This document shows positions 54,942 through 63,924 of a stretch of DNA of 64,000 bases, one piece after another; the stretch's first letter is position 1; each line of letters starts with the position of its first letter. A program made the translations under genes and the position numbers. The DNA is taken from positions 21,329-85,328 of the forward strand of contig CAYQQM010000008.1 in NCBI GenBank assembly GCA_964419605.1. Reading direction: 5' to 3'. The notes under the pieces were generated by a model. It was not told the origin of the DNA, searched no databases, and saw only the letters and a list, made by a program, of their open reading frames with translations. Source of the DNA: JABFXX01 sp964419605 (GTDB taxonomy: Bacteria; Myxococcota_A; Polyangia; Haliangiales; Haliangiaceae).

Positions 54942-55142
54942 CTACGTTTGAGGCGGCGTTTCCGCGGCGGACCCTGACGGGGTTCGCCGCGGAATCATCG
55001 GCGACGATGGCCCTTGCGTCGGGACTGCGCGTGGCGGCTGCTCGGCCTGTTGGAGTCGGTGATCGATCAGGGCGCTTTCGTCGACGTTCGGTGGCAGTCC
55101 TTGAGGGAACCGCGCCCAGGGTGTGAACGCCGACCAGCCCAC
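54942..55142 (-). CDS. Possible small proline-rich protein
   Basis: A 66-codon frame beginning with GTG at 55142 and reading VGWSAFTPWARFPQGLPPNVDES. It has sensible amino acid composition but no family and no clear ribosome-binding site; the frame is closed by a stop ~90 bases further upstream. It fills an otherwise empty 300-base stretch between trpS and the nucleotidyltransferase gene. Could be noncoding. Confidence 0.25.
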   Translation of the reverse strand: MGWSAFTPWARFPQGLPPNVDESALIDHRLQQAEQPPRAVPTQGPSSPMIPRRTPSGSAAETPPQT

Positions 55143-55216
55143 ATCGTTTCCAGGGTCGGCGGGTGGGTTTGGGATTGTTTGCGCAGGCGGCCATGATGGC
55201 GGCTAGACATAGCGGA

Positions 55217-55504
55217 TTATGGACGCGCATAGGTCGCGCCGCAATCAACGTACTGATTACGATTGGCGGCTGTCTCATTGCGGGCCTTGCCGGTGCATGG
55301 CTCGGCCGCCGGCTCTTGCGTGCCCTTCCCAACGATGAAGAGGTCCAGGTCGGAGTGTTCGCTGGCCTCGCCACGCGCAAACGATCCGGTTAGGTAGACG
55401 CACGCATTGGATCCCGCCAGCTCCTCGGCATCGCGAAGCTCTTGGCGGAGGCTCTCAAGACGGTCCGAGCTATTTTTCCGTCGAGCTTTCAGGATCTCGC
55501 CCAT
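55217..55504 (-). CDS. Minimal nucleotidyltransferase-domain protein
   Basis: This 95-aa protein contains the core of the pol-beta-type nucleotidyltransferase fold: ACVYLTGSFARGEASEHSDLDLFIVG, with the GS-x-A-R-G and D-x-D catalytic pattern. The C-terminal part after this motif is short and unlike the family (GKGTQEPAAEPC), so it may be truncated. Start ATG 55504 (MGEILKARRKN) lies inside the end of the exonuclease gene (35-bp overlap), suggesting coupled expression. Often such proteins are antitoxin or toxin partners; here no HEPN partner is seen. Confidence 0.65.
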   Translation of the reverse strand: MGEILKARRKNSSDRLESLRQELRDAEELAGSNACVYLTGSFARGEASEHSDLDLFIVGKGTQEPAAEPCTGKARNETAANRNQYVDCGATYARP

Positions 55505-56150
55505 CCCGACCCTCCCATTCAAAGATATTCGCGAAAATTTCTGCCTGCTCTATGGCGTCTTCAAGCGCGTGATGCGAGTGGGCACCTTCTCCGCGAAGCT
55601 CATCGAACAGCTGGCTTCTACCCGCGTCAGCGATCGGGAGATGACCCTTCACTGCAAATGCAGTCTTAATGTCGAAGCAACTGGAGTGGTTGAAAGGGGA
55701 ACCCTCACGCGAGAACCGAACAAAGTACCAGTACAACCACGACCAGTCGAAGCTGAGGGGATAGGCCACGAGGACTGGTCTCGCTGTTCCCGCCAATTTC
55801 TTTATCCAGGCCGCGGCGGTTGTCATCGCGTCCTCTGGCGCCATGCCTTCGCGAACCAGCCGATCGCGATCCAGCTGATTTACTCGCAGCGCCTCCGGAT
55901 CAAAGCTGTCAGAAATCGGTCGCACTTCGAGGTAGAGGCGTTGATCGTAGTTTGCCGGACGCTCAAACTTGCTCCCGTCAAACCTACCCGCGTAAACCAA
56001 TCCGACGGACAGCATGGAATATGGCCCCGGGATGGGTCCATCGGTTTCCACGTCTGCCGAGAAGTATGCGTCCACGCGTTTCTCCCTTGCGAGTTTCGGT
56101 GCTCGCGAAGCTTTCGGGACGACAACGCGAGTCGACGTAGCTGGCAGCAT
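55470..56150 (-). CDS. DEDDh-type 3'-5' exonuclease (RNase T/DnaQ fold)
   Basis: This 226-aa protein shows the exonuclease motifs ADVETDGP (DxE, Exo I), the YPLSFDWSWLYWYF region (Exo II aspartate) and SHHALEDAIEQAEIF (Exo III with His and Asp), which together mark DEDDh exonucleases. It could trim RNA or DNA; substrate unknown. The longer frame upstream adds an unlikely leader, so ATG 56150 (MLPATSTRV) is preferred. Its 3' end overlaps the small nucleotidyltransferase gene. Confidence 0.82.
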   Translation of the reverse strand: MLPATSTRVVVPKASRAPKLAREKRVDAYFSADVETDGPIPGPYSMLSVGLVYAGRFDGSKFERPANYDQRLYLEVRPISDSFDPEALRVNQLDRDRLVREGMAPEDAMTTAAAWIKKLAGTARPVLVAYPLSFDWSWLYWYFVRFSREGSPFNHSSCFDIKTAFAVKGHLPIADAGRSQLFDELRGEGAHSHHALEDAIEQAEIFANIFEWEGRDGRDPESSTEK

Positions 56151-56661
56151 CACAGCACCGTAACAGATGGCCCTGTCGGTAGTGTAACTGGCACTCCGTG
56201 AAAAGCGTTGAGATTTGTCGCACAAACAGAGTTGAAAATTCTAGGAACACAAGCAGATCCGATAGTTAGCGAACAGATCGTAAGAGACGCAACCTACTGG
56301 GTTAGTGAGCGACATGCCGAAACAACGTGAGTTTTTCGAATGGATTGCCACCCTGCGTCCCATCCGGGATTGTGTCGTCGCTGCACACGCGGCTACAGCC
56401 GCGGATTCGAAAGCGCGCTCGCCGACGCGAGGGGAGGCGAAGGCCACCTGCACATCGCGCCAGCGGCACAACGCTTTTACGATGCCTTCGATACCGCTTC
56501 GCCGCATTGACATCTGCGACAGACCGATTTCATCGCGCGACTCTTCGAGCCGGTCCCTTCCGGCCCGCTCGACGTTGCGTGGGTTCATTTCGCCGTGCCC
56601 GCTTCCTCAGGCGGACGGTAAATCTGGGTTCCTATCGGTCACCTCCTGCTATGCTGTCCGG
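56151..56661. other. Intergenic stretch before the HEINH lipoprotein gene
   Basis: About 500 bases. Frames in it (for example a plus-strand one reaching back to 56305) show no conserved motif or plausible composition. I see no RNA gene; nothing else supportable. Confidence 0.4.
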
Positions 56662-57696
56662 ATGCGCTCTGCGGGGCTCCTTGTGTTGTTGTGGCTTGCT
56701 GCGTGTGGAGCCAAGATGTCAGCGTCCAAGATCGATGCGAGTCAGGGCGGCAGCGATGGCGGCAACGGCAGTAGCAGCTGCGTCGCACCGCGCACCGAGT
56801 TCCCCGCAACTGCAACGATCTATCAAGACGTTTCAAACGCGCCCATCGATCCTGGGTGGAACACCATCAAGAAGGTGCTTGCCGATGGCTGGGGAAGTCC
56901 GTTTCAGTTGGATCCATCGTTTGCGATCAACTACGCCGATAGCTGCGTTACACGGCGAGCATTCACCCAGCCGAACGACGCAGTGCCCGATTGCGATACC
57001 GCCCCGATCCCGGTCCCGGCGGGCGGAAGCATCGAGAGCAGTAAGAACTATGCATGTAGCAACCCGGGCGACGATTGCCATCTCATTACGTATCAGGGCG
57101 ATCGCTTGTACGAACTGTATCAAGCCAACATCACGGGCGGCCAAGCGCGCGGAGGTGCATTCTCGGGGTCGTGTCTGGTGGTGTGGGATCTGACCCGAGA
57201 CTATTGGCAGCCCGGCACGCCATTTTCTCGCGGTGATGGTTGTAACGGTGCGGATGCAGGGGGGCAGCCCATCGCGCCGCTGCTACTGAAAAAAACAGAG
57301 ATCGCAGCGCATGAAATCAATCACGCGATGCGGTTTACGTTGCCGAATGCAAAAATCGACAACACGTACTACGTTCATCCTGCAACGCATCTCGGTGGGC
57401 GAGGTGCGCCCCGTCTTGGGGTGCCGTATGGAGCACGGTTGCGGTTGCGCGCGAATTATCCCATCGGGAGCCTGCCCAGCGCCGAAGCGCGAGCGATTGC
57501 TGTTGCGCTGCAGAAGTACGGAATGTATCTGGCGGACGGCGGAAACTTCTTTGTCTCGGCCGCGATGGACATCACGGATGTAATCGATACTCGCGCACTG
57601 AAGGCCTTGCAGCCCTCCGACTTTGACATGGTCGACGGCGGTCCGCGCTACGAGTTCCACAAGCTAGACTGTGAGCGGACGCCCATTTCTCACTGA
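56662..57696 (+). CDS. Lipoprotein with metallopeptidase-like HEINH motif
   Basis: This 344-aa exported protein has a signal peptide with lipobox (LAAC, Cys15), a Ser/Gly-rich linker, and a domain with KKTEIAAHEINHAMRFTLP (an HExxH-like zinc-site motif) near residue 220, Cys pairs (CVAP, YACSNPGDDCHL) and a long C-terminal region. It could be an extracellular peptidase or carbohydrate-active protein. The start at 56662 (MRSAGLLVLLWLAACG) is set by the signal; the frame is open upstream but without features. Confidence 0.72.
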   Translation: MRSAGLLVLLWLAACGAKMSASKIDASQGGSDGGNGSSSCVAPRTEFPATATIYQDVSNAPIDPGWNTIKKVLADGWGSPFQLDPSFAINYADSCVTRRAFTQPNDAVPDCDTAPIPVPAGGSIESSKNYACSNPGDDCHLITYQGDRLYELYQANITGGQARGGAFSGSCLVVWDLTRDYWQPGTPFSRGDGCNGADAGGQPIAPLLLKKTEIAAHEINHAMRFTLPNAKIDNTYYVHPATHLGGRGAPRLGVPYGARLRLRANYPIGSLPSAEARAIAVALQKYGMYLADGGNFFVSAAMDITDVIDTRALKALQPSDFDMVDGGPRYEFHKLDCERTPISH

Positions 57697-57702
57697 GACT
57701 GG

Positions 57703-58182
57703 TCACGGTTTGCGGCGTAGCAGCTCGCGCAACCGCGGGGTGATGATTTCCAGCGCGTCGGCGCCTTTGATCGATCCTTCGATCTGCTGTCCACTCGATC
57801 GGCCGTCCGCGTTGGGGATCGCAAACAGCGGTACGAGCTGGTAGCGATAACCGGCCTGTTCAAGTGCGTCTCCGTGGCGGTCGACGTCAAAAGCAAGCAT
57901 GCGCACATCGCCAAACGCGGCGTCGAGCTTCCCCTCAGCCGCCGCCGCATGAAATTGAACGCATGGTCCGCACCAACTGGCGCCGGCGTAAACCACCACC
58001 TGTTTGTGATCGCGGGTCGAGCGCGTGATCTCGCGGGCGATCAGGGCCGCGATGTCATCTTTCCCGGAAGCCTCCGCTTCGACCAGATCGAGCTTGGCTG
58101 GCTGTGCTCGATTGCAGGCTACAAGCCACGTCGCGAGGAGGACTGCGACAGCGCATTCTACGGACAATGGAACACGCCTCAT
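57703..58182 (-). CDS. Thioredoxin-fold lipoprotein
   Basis: This 159-aa protein has a signal peptide with lipobox (LVAC, Cys23) and a thioredoxin-like domain with WCGPC at residues 70-74 (VVVYAGASWCGPCVQFHAAA) and DVDRHGDALEQAGYRYQLVPLFAIPNADG, which contains the cis-proline VP of the fold. It would act as a periplasmic disulfide oxidoreductase anchored to the membrane. The ATG overlaps the stop codon of the upstream J-domain gene (ATGA, 58179-58182), so the two are co-translated. Confidence 0.85.
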   Translation of the reverse strand: MRRVPLSVECAVAVLLATWLVACNRAQPAKLDLVEAEASGKDDIAALIAREITRSTRDHKQVVVYAGASWCGPCVQFHAAAAEGKLDAAFGDVRMLAFDVDRHGDALEQAGYRYQLVPLFAIPNADGRSSGQQIEGSIKGADALEIITPRLRELLRRKP

Positions 58183-59612
58183 CGACGCAATCCCAGTCGT
58201 TGCGCGAGTTGAACCGCTGCCGGAGCGTTCGGTTCGATCGACAGCGAGATCGCCAGGTGCCACCGCGCAGAGTCGGCATCGCCGGTAGCGGCGCAAAGCA
58301 ACGCAAGCGCCACGAGTGCGCGCGGCCACGCCCGGCGTCCAACCAGCTGCTCCTCAACCGTGGTGCGCTCTTGTAAGGCAGCTTCGCGCTGATCTTTGCC
58401 CGACGCCACCTGAACGCGGAATCGAACCCAAGCGAGCGTGGCTTCGTAGTCGGGGTGGCCGGGATGTTGCCGACACGCTGCCGCGAAGTGCCCCATCGCC
58501 TTGTGCGCGTCGCCCTCGCCTAAGGCAGCCTGTCCGCGCGCGAATGCTTCGGATGCCGCTTTCATCGCTGAGGTATCGATTGCCCACGAGGTTTTCATTT
58601 CGTGGAGGCGTGATCGCAGGTAGTCCGTGTAGCGTCCGCGTTGCGCGTCATCGACGAGAACTCCACGCGCCTTCTCGATGAGTTCCCACGTGGGGGCAAC
58701 GACAGTAGCGAGGTCCCCGAGGTCGTAGCGCGCCAGCGCCTGTGGCGAGTAGCGCGAACCGAGCAACTGATATGCGGTTTCGATTTCAGGGTACTCCGCC
58801 AGCGGAGTAATTTCGAGAACGTCGAAGTAGGTCGAGCGTTCGAGTCGCTTCATTCGGGCTCGCAAGTGTTTGCGAATTTCGTCGAGCGACCGCTGTCCCG
58901 GGGTGGTAACTTTGTACACTTCGGCGCTGAGCTGAATGGCTTCGAGGGAGGTCAGAGTCCATAGCAGTCGCGCCGTTTGCATTGGATCGAGCGGTCCCGC
59001 TTTCACGAGCGTCTGAACCGTCTTGGTTCCGTCAGCATGCGCAATGGTCTCGAGTTCTGGGACCGAGAGAATGCGCTCGCCGCGCAGTTGGTCCAGTAGT
59101 GCCAGTGGCGTTGCGTAGTGCTGGACGTGCCAGCGCAGCGCCGCCCGGGCAATATCGATGTCGACGGTGCGCGCGTGAAGAATCGTCGTTGGCCACGCTT
59201 GGGCGGTGTTGTCGGCTGCGGGTAGCCCCAACGCGGCGCGCATGACAGTCCACCTCATACCAATGGCCAGCCGGAACTTCGCCGCTTCTTGGATCGCAGC
59301 GGCGAGCGTGGGTATCGAGGCGGTGGAGGACAGCAGGGTAACTCGCGCTCCGGGAGCAAACTCGCGAGCGGATGCCGAACTTCCGACCGCAACCACACCC
59401 GGTACGTTCGGCTGGTCGCGCCAACTGGCAGCGATCGCCGGCAGACGCGCTCCAAGCTGATCGGCGTCGAGAACAACTACATCGTACGGACTGGTTCCCA
59501 CGGGGCCATTCGCCAGACCGGAGTCCCACTTTGCTTGAAAACTGGCGCCGTTGAGCGCCTCTTCGAGCTGAACACCGGAGCCGACGTTAGCGACCGCGAT
59601 TACAACGCGCAC
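58179..59612 (-). CDS. J-domain/TPR protein with receiver-like N-terminus
   Basis: This 477-aa cytoplasmic protein has an N-terminal Rossmann-like or degenerate receiver fold (YDVVVLDADQLGARLPA), a middle helical part that resembles PATAN/DUF4388-type domains, then a J-like domain (STYFDVLEITPLAEYPEIETAYQLLGSRYSP, no HPD motif), followed by TPR-like helices (FARGQAALGEGDAHKAMGHFAAACRQHPGHPD). Such modular proteins are typical of Myxococcota regulatory systems. It is transcribed first in a two-gene unit with the thioredoxin lipoprotein (4-bp overlap). Confidence 0.72.
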   Translation of the reverse strand: MRVVIAVANVGSGVQLEEALNGASFQAKWDSGLANGPVGTSPYDVVVLDADQLGARLPAIAASWRDQPNVPGVVAVGSSASAREFAPGARVTLLSSTASIPTLAAAIQEAAKFRLAIGMRWTVMRAALGLPAADNTAQAWPTTILHARTVDIDIARAALRWHVQHYATPLALLDQLRGERILSVPELETIAHADGTKTVQTLVKAGPLDPMQTARLLWTLTSLEAIQLSAEVYKVTTPGQRSLDEIRKHLRARMKRLERSTYFDVLEITPLAEYPEIETAYQLLGSRYSPQALARYDLGDLATVVAPTWELIEKARGVLVDDAQRGRYTDYLRSRLHEMKTSWAIDTSAMKAASEAFARGQAALGEGDAHKAMGHFAAACRQHPGHPDYEATLAWVRFRVQVASGKDQREAALQERTTVEEQLVGRRAWPRALVALALLCAATGDADSARWHLAISLSIEPNAPAAVQLAQRLGLRR

Positions 59613-59749
59613 CTAACCAGGGTATCATCGCCAGAATTCCGCGATGGGCGCCGCGGGGAAAATGAGGTGTGGGAGGGAGTCGTACCGCCGTATCGCACAA
59701 CGTCCTCCATGGCGGTGGTCCACCGGTTTTGATCCACTACAATACTCAG

Positions 59750-60403
59750 GTGTCGTTTGGGTCTTTACGAGCTGTGTTGATCGCCGTTGGGTTGTGCGCT
59801 GTCCCCGCGCGCGCTGACATCTACTCTTGGACCGACAGCGATGGAGTGGCGCACTTCACGAATAGGAAGCCAGCCGGTGGTGGAAAGTGGAAAAAGGTCC
59901 TCGACAGCGTGGCACCGGCCGGCACGAAAGCCGCCGCACAACGCGGCGACTGCCCGCGCTGCGACAAAGTAGCGGCGCGGGACCGGTCACCGGAGCGTTT
60001 TCATCGTTACGATCCATTTATCTTCGAGGCGTCGCAGCTGTACCGCATTCCGGTGCCGTTGATTCGCGCCGTGATCAGCGCGGAGAGTGACTATGATCCG
60101 TACGTCGTGTCCGCGATGGACTGCAAGGGGCTCATGCAAGTTCATCCCGACGTTTACATCGACATGGGTACCCAGGGAGACATCTTCGATCCGCGCACCA
60201 ACATCTTAACCGGCACGCGCCTATTGCGATGGTTGGCCAATCGCGTCGACGGTGACCTCGTGCTTACGATCGCTGGCTACCATGCCGGCATCGGATCGCT
60301 GGCCAAGTTTGGCTATACCGTGCCACCATACGAATACACCCGCCAGTACCTCAAAATGGTGTTGGATCGGTACTACAAGTACAAAACGGCGGAGGGAGCT
60401 TAG
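59750..60403 (+). CDS. Small lytic transglycosylase with DUF4124-like leader
   Basis: This 217-aa exported protein has a signal peptide (LRAVLIAVGLCAVPARA), a short DUF4124-type DIYSWTDSDGVAHFTNRKP segment and a transglycosylase SLT domain (YRIPVPLIRAVISAESDYDPYVVSAMDCKGLMQVHP; catalytic Glu in SAES; GDLVLTIAGYHAGIGSLAKFG; YTRQYLKMVLDRYYKY). It cleaves peptidoglycan. GTG 59750 (VSFGSLRA) is preferred; the frame also extends upstream without signal. It is a second transglycosylase besides mltD. Confidence 0.88.
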   Translation: MSFGSLRAVLIAVGLCAVPARADIYSWTDSDGVAHFTNRKPAGGGKWKKVLDSVAPAGTKAAAQRGDCPRCDKVAARDRSPERFHRYDPFIFEASQLYRIPVPLIRAVISAESDYDPYVVSAMDCKGLMQVHPDVYIDMGTQGDIFDPRTNILTGTRLLRWLANRVDGDLVLTIAGYHAGIGSLAKFGYTVPPYEYTRQYLKMVLDRYYKYKTAEGA

Positions 60404-60431
60404 CGGCCTGAAGGTGCGGCTTGTGGATGCG

Positions 60432-60468
60432 TTGACAAAGAAAGCGGATTGACTGAACATTTAATCAG
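60432..60468 (+). promoter_or_regulatory. Candidate promoter and SOS-like box of imuB
   Basis: A perfect -35 box TTGACA (60432-60437) is followed by CTGAACATTTAATCAG (60453-60468), which contains a CTGAAC half-site like that reported for Myxococcus LexA boxes and only a partial second half. The GTG start of imuB begins at 60468. Confidence 0.35.
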
Positions 60469-62012
60469 TGCATGTTGCCTGTGTAGATCTTCCATCGTTG
60501 CCGCTTCAGCTGGTGTGGCGAGCAGAGCCCGAGTTGCGCGCGCATGCCGTCGTTGTTATCGATGAAGATCGCCCTCAGGGAACCGTGTTGTGGGCGTGCG
60601 AGAAAGCGCGTGCGGTTGGCGTGTTGCCTGGGCAGCGTTATGCACATGCGCTCGGACTGCACGGTGATTTGCGAGCCCGCGTGGTGGCAGGCAAACAGAT
60701 CGATGCGGCGATCGTCGAGTTGCGCAGTCGACTACATGGACTATCGCCGCGCGTTGAACCTGCGACCGTCGGGCAGGGCAACTCTGGGAAAAACTGCGCG
60801 ACAGGCACGTTTTGGCTCGACGGCGATGGGCTCGAGCGGATCGATTTCGGCGTATCCATCGGGGGTACACGCGCATGGGCGCTCGCAATCCAGGGCGTTG
60901 TCGACAGACTTGGATACCTAGGAGCGGTGGTCGTTGGGTTTTCGCGCTTTGCGAGTTACGCGCTCGCTCGCGCGCAGCGCACTGGGATCCTGGTGCTGGG
61001 CAATGAAGCCGAGGAGCGGGCCGCAGCTGCAGCCGTACCCCTTGCACGGCTCGACATCGACCCGAAGCTGCGCGATGCACTCGCACGACTCGGCGTCACC
61101 ACGCTAGGACAGATGGTCCGCCTGCCTGCGGGTGGCATTCTCGAGCGCTTTGGCCCCGATGCGTATCGCCTCTATCAGCTCGCAGCCGGTGAGCGCTGGG
61201 ATCCGATCGTGGCAGTACCTCCGCCCGAAACTCCCGATGAACAAGTGACTCTCGATGACGATATTGAGAACTCGGACCAGATCATGTTCGCCTTGCGCCC
61301 GGCGCTCGCCCGCTTGCTTGCTCGCATTGCATCTCGCGGTCGCGCGATTACTGCGCTGCACGTCGAGCTGACGTTGCGGCATGCCGTTGGCAACACGGAA
61401 TTACACCCCGAGTGCATTAAGCCCGCCACAGCTACGCTGGATGAACGAGTGCTAATCCGCCTCGTGCATTTGCGGATCTCGACGACGCCACCCGCTGCCC
61501 CCGTCCATGCGTTGCGGCTATGGGCCGATGACGTAGCCGCTACCCGTGAACAGCTCGCGTTGTTTACGTCTCGGCCGCGCCGTGATTTGCGAGCGGCAAA
61601 TGAAGCGATCGCACACCTGCGTGCCGAGCTCGGAGAGGATTCTGTCGTGCGCGCGGTATTGCGCGATGGCCACCTGCCGGAAGCAAGGTTTGGTTGGGAG
61701 CGGCTGGGTACGGTAGTTGCCGCTGAGCCCTTACCCAAAGCAGTGCGACCGTTGGTGCGGCGGTTACATGCCAGGCCGCAACCATTGGCCGGGGGGCGAA
61801 ATAGCCAGATGCGCAACGATGGCTGGCTACTCTCGGGACTCGAGTACGGCGCGGTGGTGCGAATTCTAGGTCCTTACGTAGTTTCGGGCGGTTGGTGGGC
61901 TCGCGAATTGCGCCGTGATTATCATTTCGCTGAGTTGCGTCGTGGCGACTGCCTATGGGTCTACTACGATCGCAACCGCCGGCAGTGGTTTTGGCACGGT
62001 GGCGTCGAATGA
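60468..62012 (+). CDS. imuB: Y-family DNA polymerase-like protein ImuB
   Basis: This 514-aa protein begins MHVACVDLPSLPLQLVWRAEPEL, the ImuB N-terminus, continues with ACEKARAVGVLPGQ (palm/fingers), and has a helix-hairpin-helix/thumb region (LRDALARLGVTTLGQMVRLPAGGILERFG). Acidic residues expected for catalysis in active Y-family polymerases are missing, as in other ImuB proteins, which act as an accessory in the ImuA-ImuB-DnaE2 mutasome that makes error-prone repair. ImuA and DnaE2 are not in the window. The stop overlaps the next gene (ATGA, 62009-62012). Confidence 0.88.
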   Translation: MHVACVDLPSLPLQLVWRAEPELRAHAVVVIDEDRPQGTVLWACEKARAVGVLPGQRYAHALGLHGDLRARVVAGKQIDAAIVELRSRLHGLSPRVEPATVGQGNSGKNCATGTFWLDGDGLERIDFGVSIGGTRAWALAIQGVVDRLGYLGAVVVGFSRFASYALARAQRTGILVLGNEAEERAAAAAVPLARLDIDPKLRDALARLGVTTLGQMVRLPAGGILERFGPDAYRLYQLAAGERWDPIVAVPPPETPDEQVTLDDDIENSDQIMFALRPALARLLARIASRGRAITALHVELTLRHAVGNTELHPECIKPATATLDERVLIRLVHLRISTTPPAAPVHALRLWADDVAATREQLALFTSRPRRDLRAANEAIAHLRAELGEDSVVRAVLRDGHLPEARFGWERLGTVVAAEPLPKAVRPLVRRLHARPQPLAGGRNSQMRNDGWLLSGLEYGAVVRILGPYVVSGGWWARELRRDYHFAELRRGDCLWVYYDRNRRQWFWHGGVE

Positions 62013-62809
62013 CGATGGCAAAACCACATCCACCACCTCAACTGTATGCGATCCGCGCGACGGCCGCGCCGATCGCAGTGGTGTTCGCGCATCGCGGGCC
62101 ATGGTTCATGATCGCTCGCTGGAATCTCAACGCCAACAAGGTCGAGCCCGGGACCTGGTTTCGCGGCAGGATCTATCAGCGCCGCTGTGACATCTCGCCC
62201 GACGGAAAATTTCTCTACTATTTCGCGATGAAGAGTGGGCAGCCGTTTCATGCAATAAGTCGGGTGCCATGGCTCACCGCACTCGCGCTGTGGCGCGCCG
62301 ACTCGACGTACACCAACGGCTCACACTTCGTGTCCGGACGCAGCAGGGCGGCGGAATGGACTCCGCACCAAGGCACGATCGCACCACTTCGCAAGAAGTA
62401 CGGCCTTGCGCTCGCAAGCAATGAGACGCGGGCGTACGCCGCCGAGCGTCTGCGAGGGTGGCGAGAACACCCCGAGGCTGCGCCCCGTCCGAGGTCGGAC
62501 GTATTTCACGAGAACACGCCACAATGGCTCATTGCCGATCAGCCCGGTGGTGAGAGCCGGCTCGAGCTTCGCGATGAGGGGTACGTCAGGGGGTGGCTCG
62601 AAGGCCGCAACCCTCGCTACTCGCTCGATGGCGAGCCGCTCGTCGATGTGAGTTGGGCGGACTGGGATCGACGCGGACGCTTGCTCATCGCAACCCGCCG
62701 CGGAACGCTCGAGATTCGCAACGCGAACAACAACATCCAGCACTCGTGTTCGCTCGCACAATTCGTCCCCGATCCGCGACCTTCGCCGCCTCATGCCCAG
62801 CGGTGGTGA
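62009..62809 (+). CDS. Unknown protein coupled to ImuB
   Basis: This 266-aa protein overlaps the ImuB stop by ATGA. It is Trp/Arg-rich with beta-propeller-like phrases (KVEPGTWFRGRIYQRRCDISPDGKFLYYFAMKSG; GRLLIATRRGTLEIRN), similar to WD/TolB-type repeats that report DNA- or carbohydrate-related function, but I cannot name the family. Its coupling to a DNA-repair polymerase suggests a role in the same response; this is context only. Confidence 0.65.
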   Translation: MTMAKPHPPPQLYAIRATAAPIAVVFAHRGPWFMIARWNLNANKVEPGTWFRGRIYQRRCDISPDGKFLYYFAMKSGQPFHAISRVPWLTALALWRADSTYTNGSHFVSGRSRAAEWTPHQGTIAPLRKKYGLALASNETRAYAAERLRGWREHPEAAPRPRSDVFHENTPQWLIADQPGGESRLELRDEGYVRGWLEGRNPRYSLDGEPLVDVSWADWDRRGRLLIATRRGTLEIRNANNNIQHSCSLAQFVPDPRPSPPHAQRW

Positions 62810-62938
62810 CGGAACGAGCGCGAGTGGGGCACGAGCCGAGAGGCGGTAAGTTCCTACGTAGTTCCCAGAGGTTGGTAGGATCGAACGAGTTGGCCAAGAG
62901 TGGTTTCCGCCCCCTTGATCCCATGCCATGCTCTAGAG

Positions 62939-63322
62939 ATGTCATACCCAAAACGTAGCCGAACGGTGACCGTAGCTTGCGCCGCGTGGATCGCCGTTTC
63001 GCTCGCCGTAGGTTGTAATTCCGAGGCGAAACCGGGCAAGGGAGCGCGCTCGGGAGGCCATGTCGTCCTGAAACTCAGCAATACCGCTGCGATCGTCGAA
63101 GGCAAGAGCGGCAGTCGCACGTTCAAGCTGTCGAACCCCAAGATGTCCATGGAGCAAGCCAGGGCGATCCTCGACCACATTTATGCCGAAGGTGGCAAGG
63201 ACGGCGGCGTGTGGATCTGGGGTCGATACGATGCGCCGAAGGTCTACGACGGTCTGGCCAACGAGCTCAGCGAGATTCCCACGCGGCTCTGCATGCGCGA
63301 TGGCAGCAACTGCAAGAACTGA
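62939..63322 (+). CDS. Small lipoprotein of unknown function
   Basis: This 127-aa protein starts with ATG 62939, has a signal peptide and lipobox (LAVGC, Cys ~23) and a 95-residue mature part ending RLCMRDGSNCKN with two Cys that may form a disulfide. No family recognised. Stands between the imuB unit and the divergent folA gene. Confidence 0.7.
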   Translation: MSYPKRSRTVTVACAAWIAVSLAVGCNSEAKPGKGARSGGHVVLKLSNTAAIVEGKSGSRTFKLSNPKMSMEQARAILDHIYAEGGKDGGVWIWGRYDAPKVYDGLANELSEIPTRLCMRDGSNCKN

Positions 63323-63339
63323 ATCGGCTGCTGTACCTT

Positions 63340-63870
63340 TCACGCCGGTCGTCGCGCTCGCCTCTCAATTCGGTAGCGGATGGCGTTATCCTCGAGTTCT
63401 TGTTCGCCGTCCCACGGAACGCGCACAAAGCTGCGGTCGAGATCTGGAATGTGCGTATCGCAGCCGAACCGACCCTCGACGCGCGTGAGATACACCCAGC
63501 GCAACGCCGCGTGGGCCAGAGCTTCGCGATAAATCTCTGCACCACCAACGACGTATGCAGCTTCAACGTCGCTCCGGAGAGCGGCTTCAAGCGCGGCATC
63601 CAGTGATTTTGCCACAGCGACCTCGGCAGGAACGGGCAGATCCGACCGTCGCGTTACAACGATGTTCAAGCGGTTTGGGAGCGGCTTGCCGCCAACTTCT
63701 GCCGACTCCCACGTTTTCCGACCCATGACGATTGCGGCTCTGCGGCCAGGGGTCGCCGACGATGTGACGCGCTTGAAGTGCTGCAAGTCTCCGCGCAACC
63801 GCGGCCACGGCAACCCACTGGCCTTGCCAATTCCCCAATCCAGATCCGCTGCAACGACGATGTCGAACAT
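63340..63870 (-). CDS. folA: Dihydrofolate reductase
   Basis: This 176-aa enzyme shows the DHFR blocks: MFDIVVAADLDWGIGKASGLPWP (Trp-Gly-Ile-Gly loop), LRGDLQHFKRVT (catalytic Asp), IVMGRKTWES, GKPLPNRLNIVVTR, AYVVGGAEIYREAL and VYLTRVEG near the end. It reduces dihydrofolate to tetrahydrofolate with NADPH. ATG 63870 gives the standard N-terminus. The gene is convergent with the small lipoprotein gene. Confidence 0.95.
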   Translation of the reverse strand: MFDIVVAADLDWGIGKASGLPWPRLRGDLQHFKRVTSSATPGRRAAIVMGRKTWESAEVGGKPLPNRLNIVVTRRSDLPVPAEVAVAKSLDAALEAALRSDVEAAYVVGGAEIYREALAHAALRWVYLTRVEGRFGCDTHIPDLDRSFVRVPWDGEQELEDNAIRYRIERRARRPA

Positions 63871-63924
63871 GGTGGCCAACGTAACAGGGCCCCGACGCCT
63901 ACTGAACGCTGCAGGCAATCGAAT

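Noticed and set aside
56305..56661. Upstream extension of the HEINH lipoprotein
   Set aside because: The signal peptide and lipobox begin at 56662, and the upstream codons show no conservation-like features.
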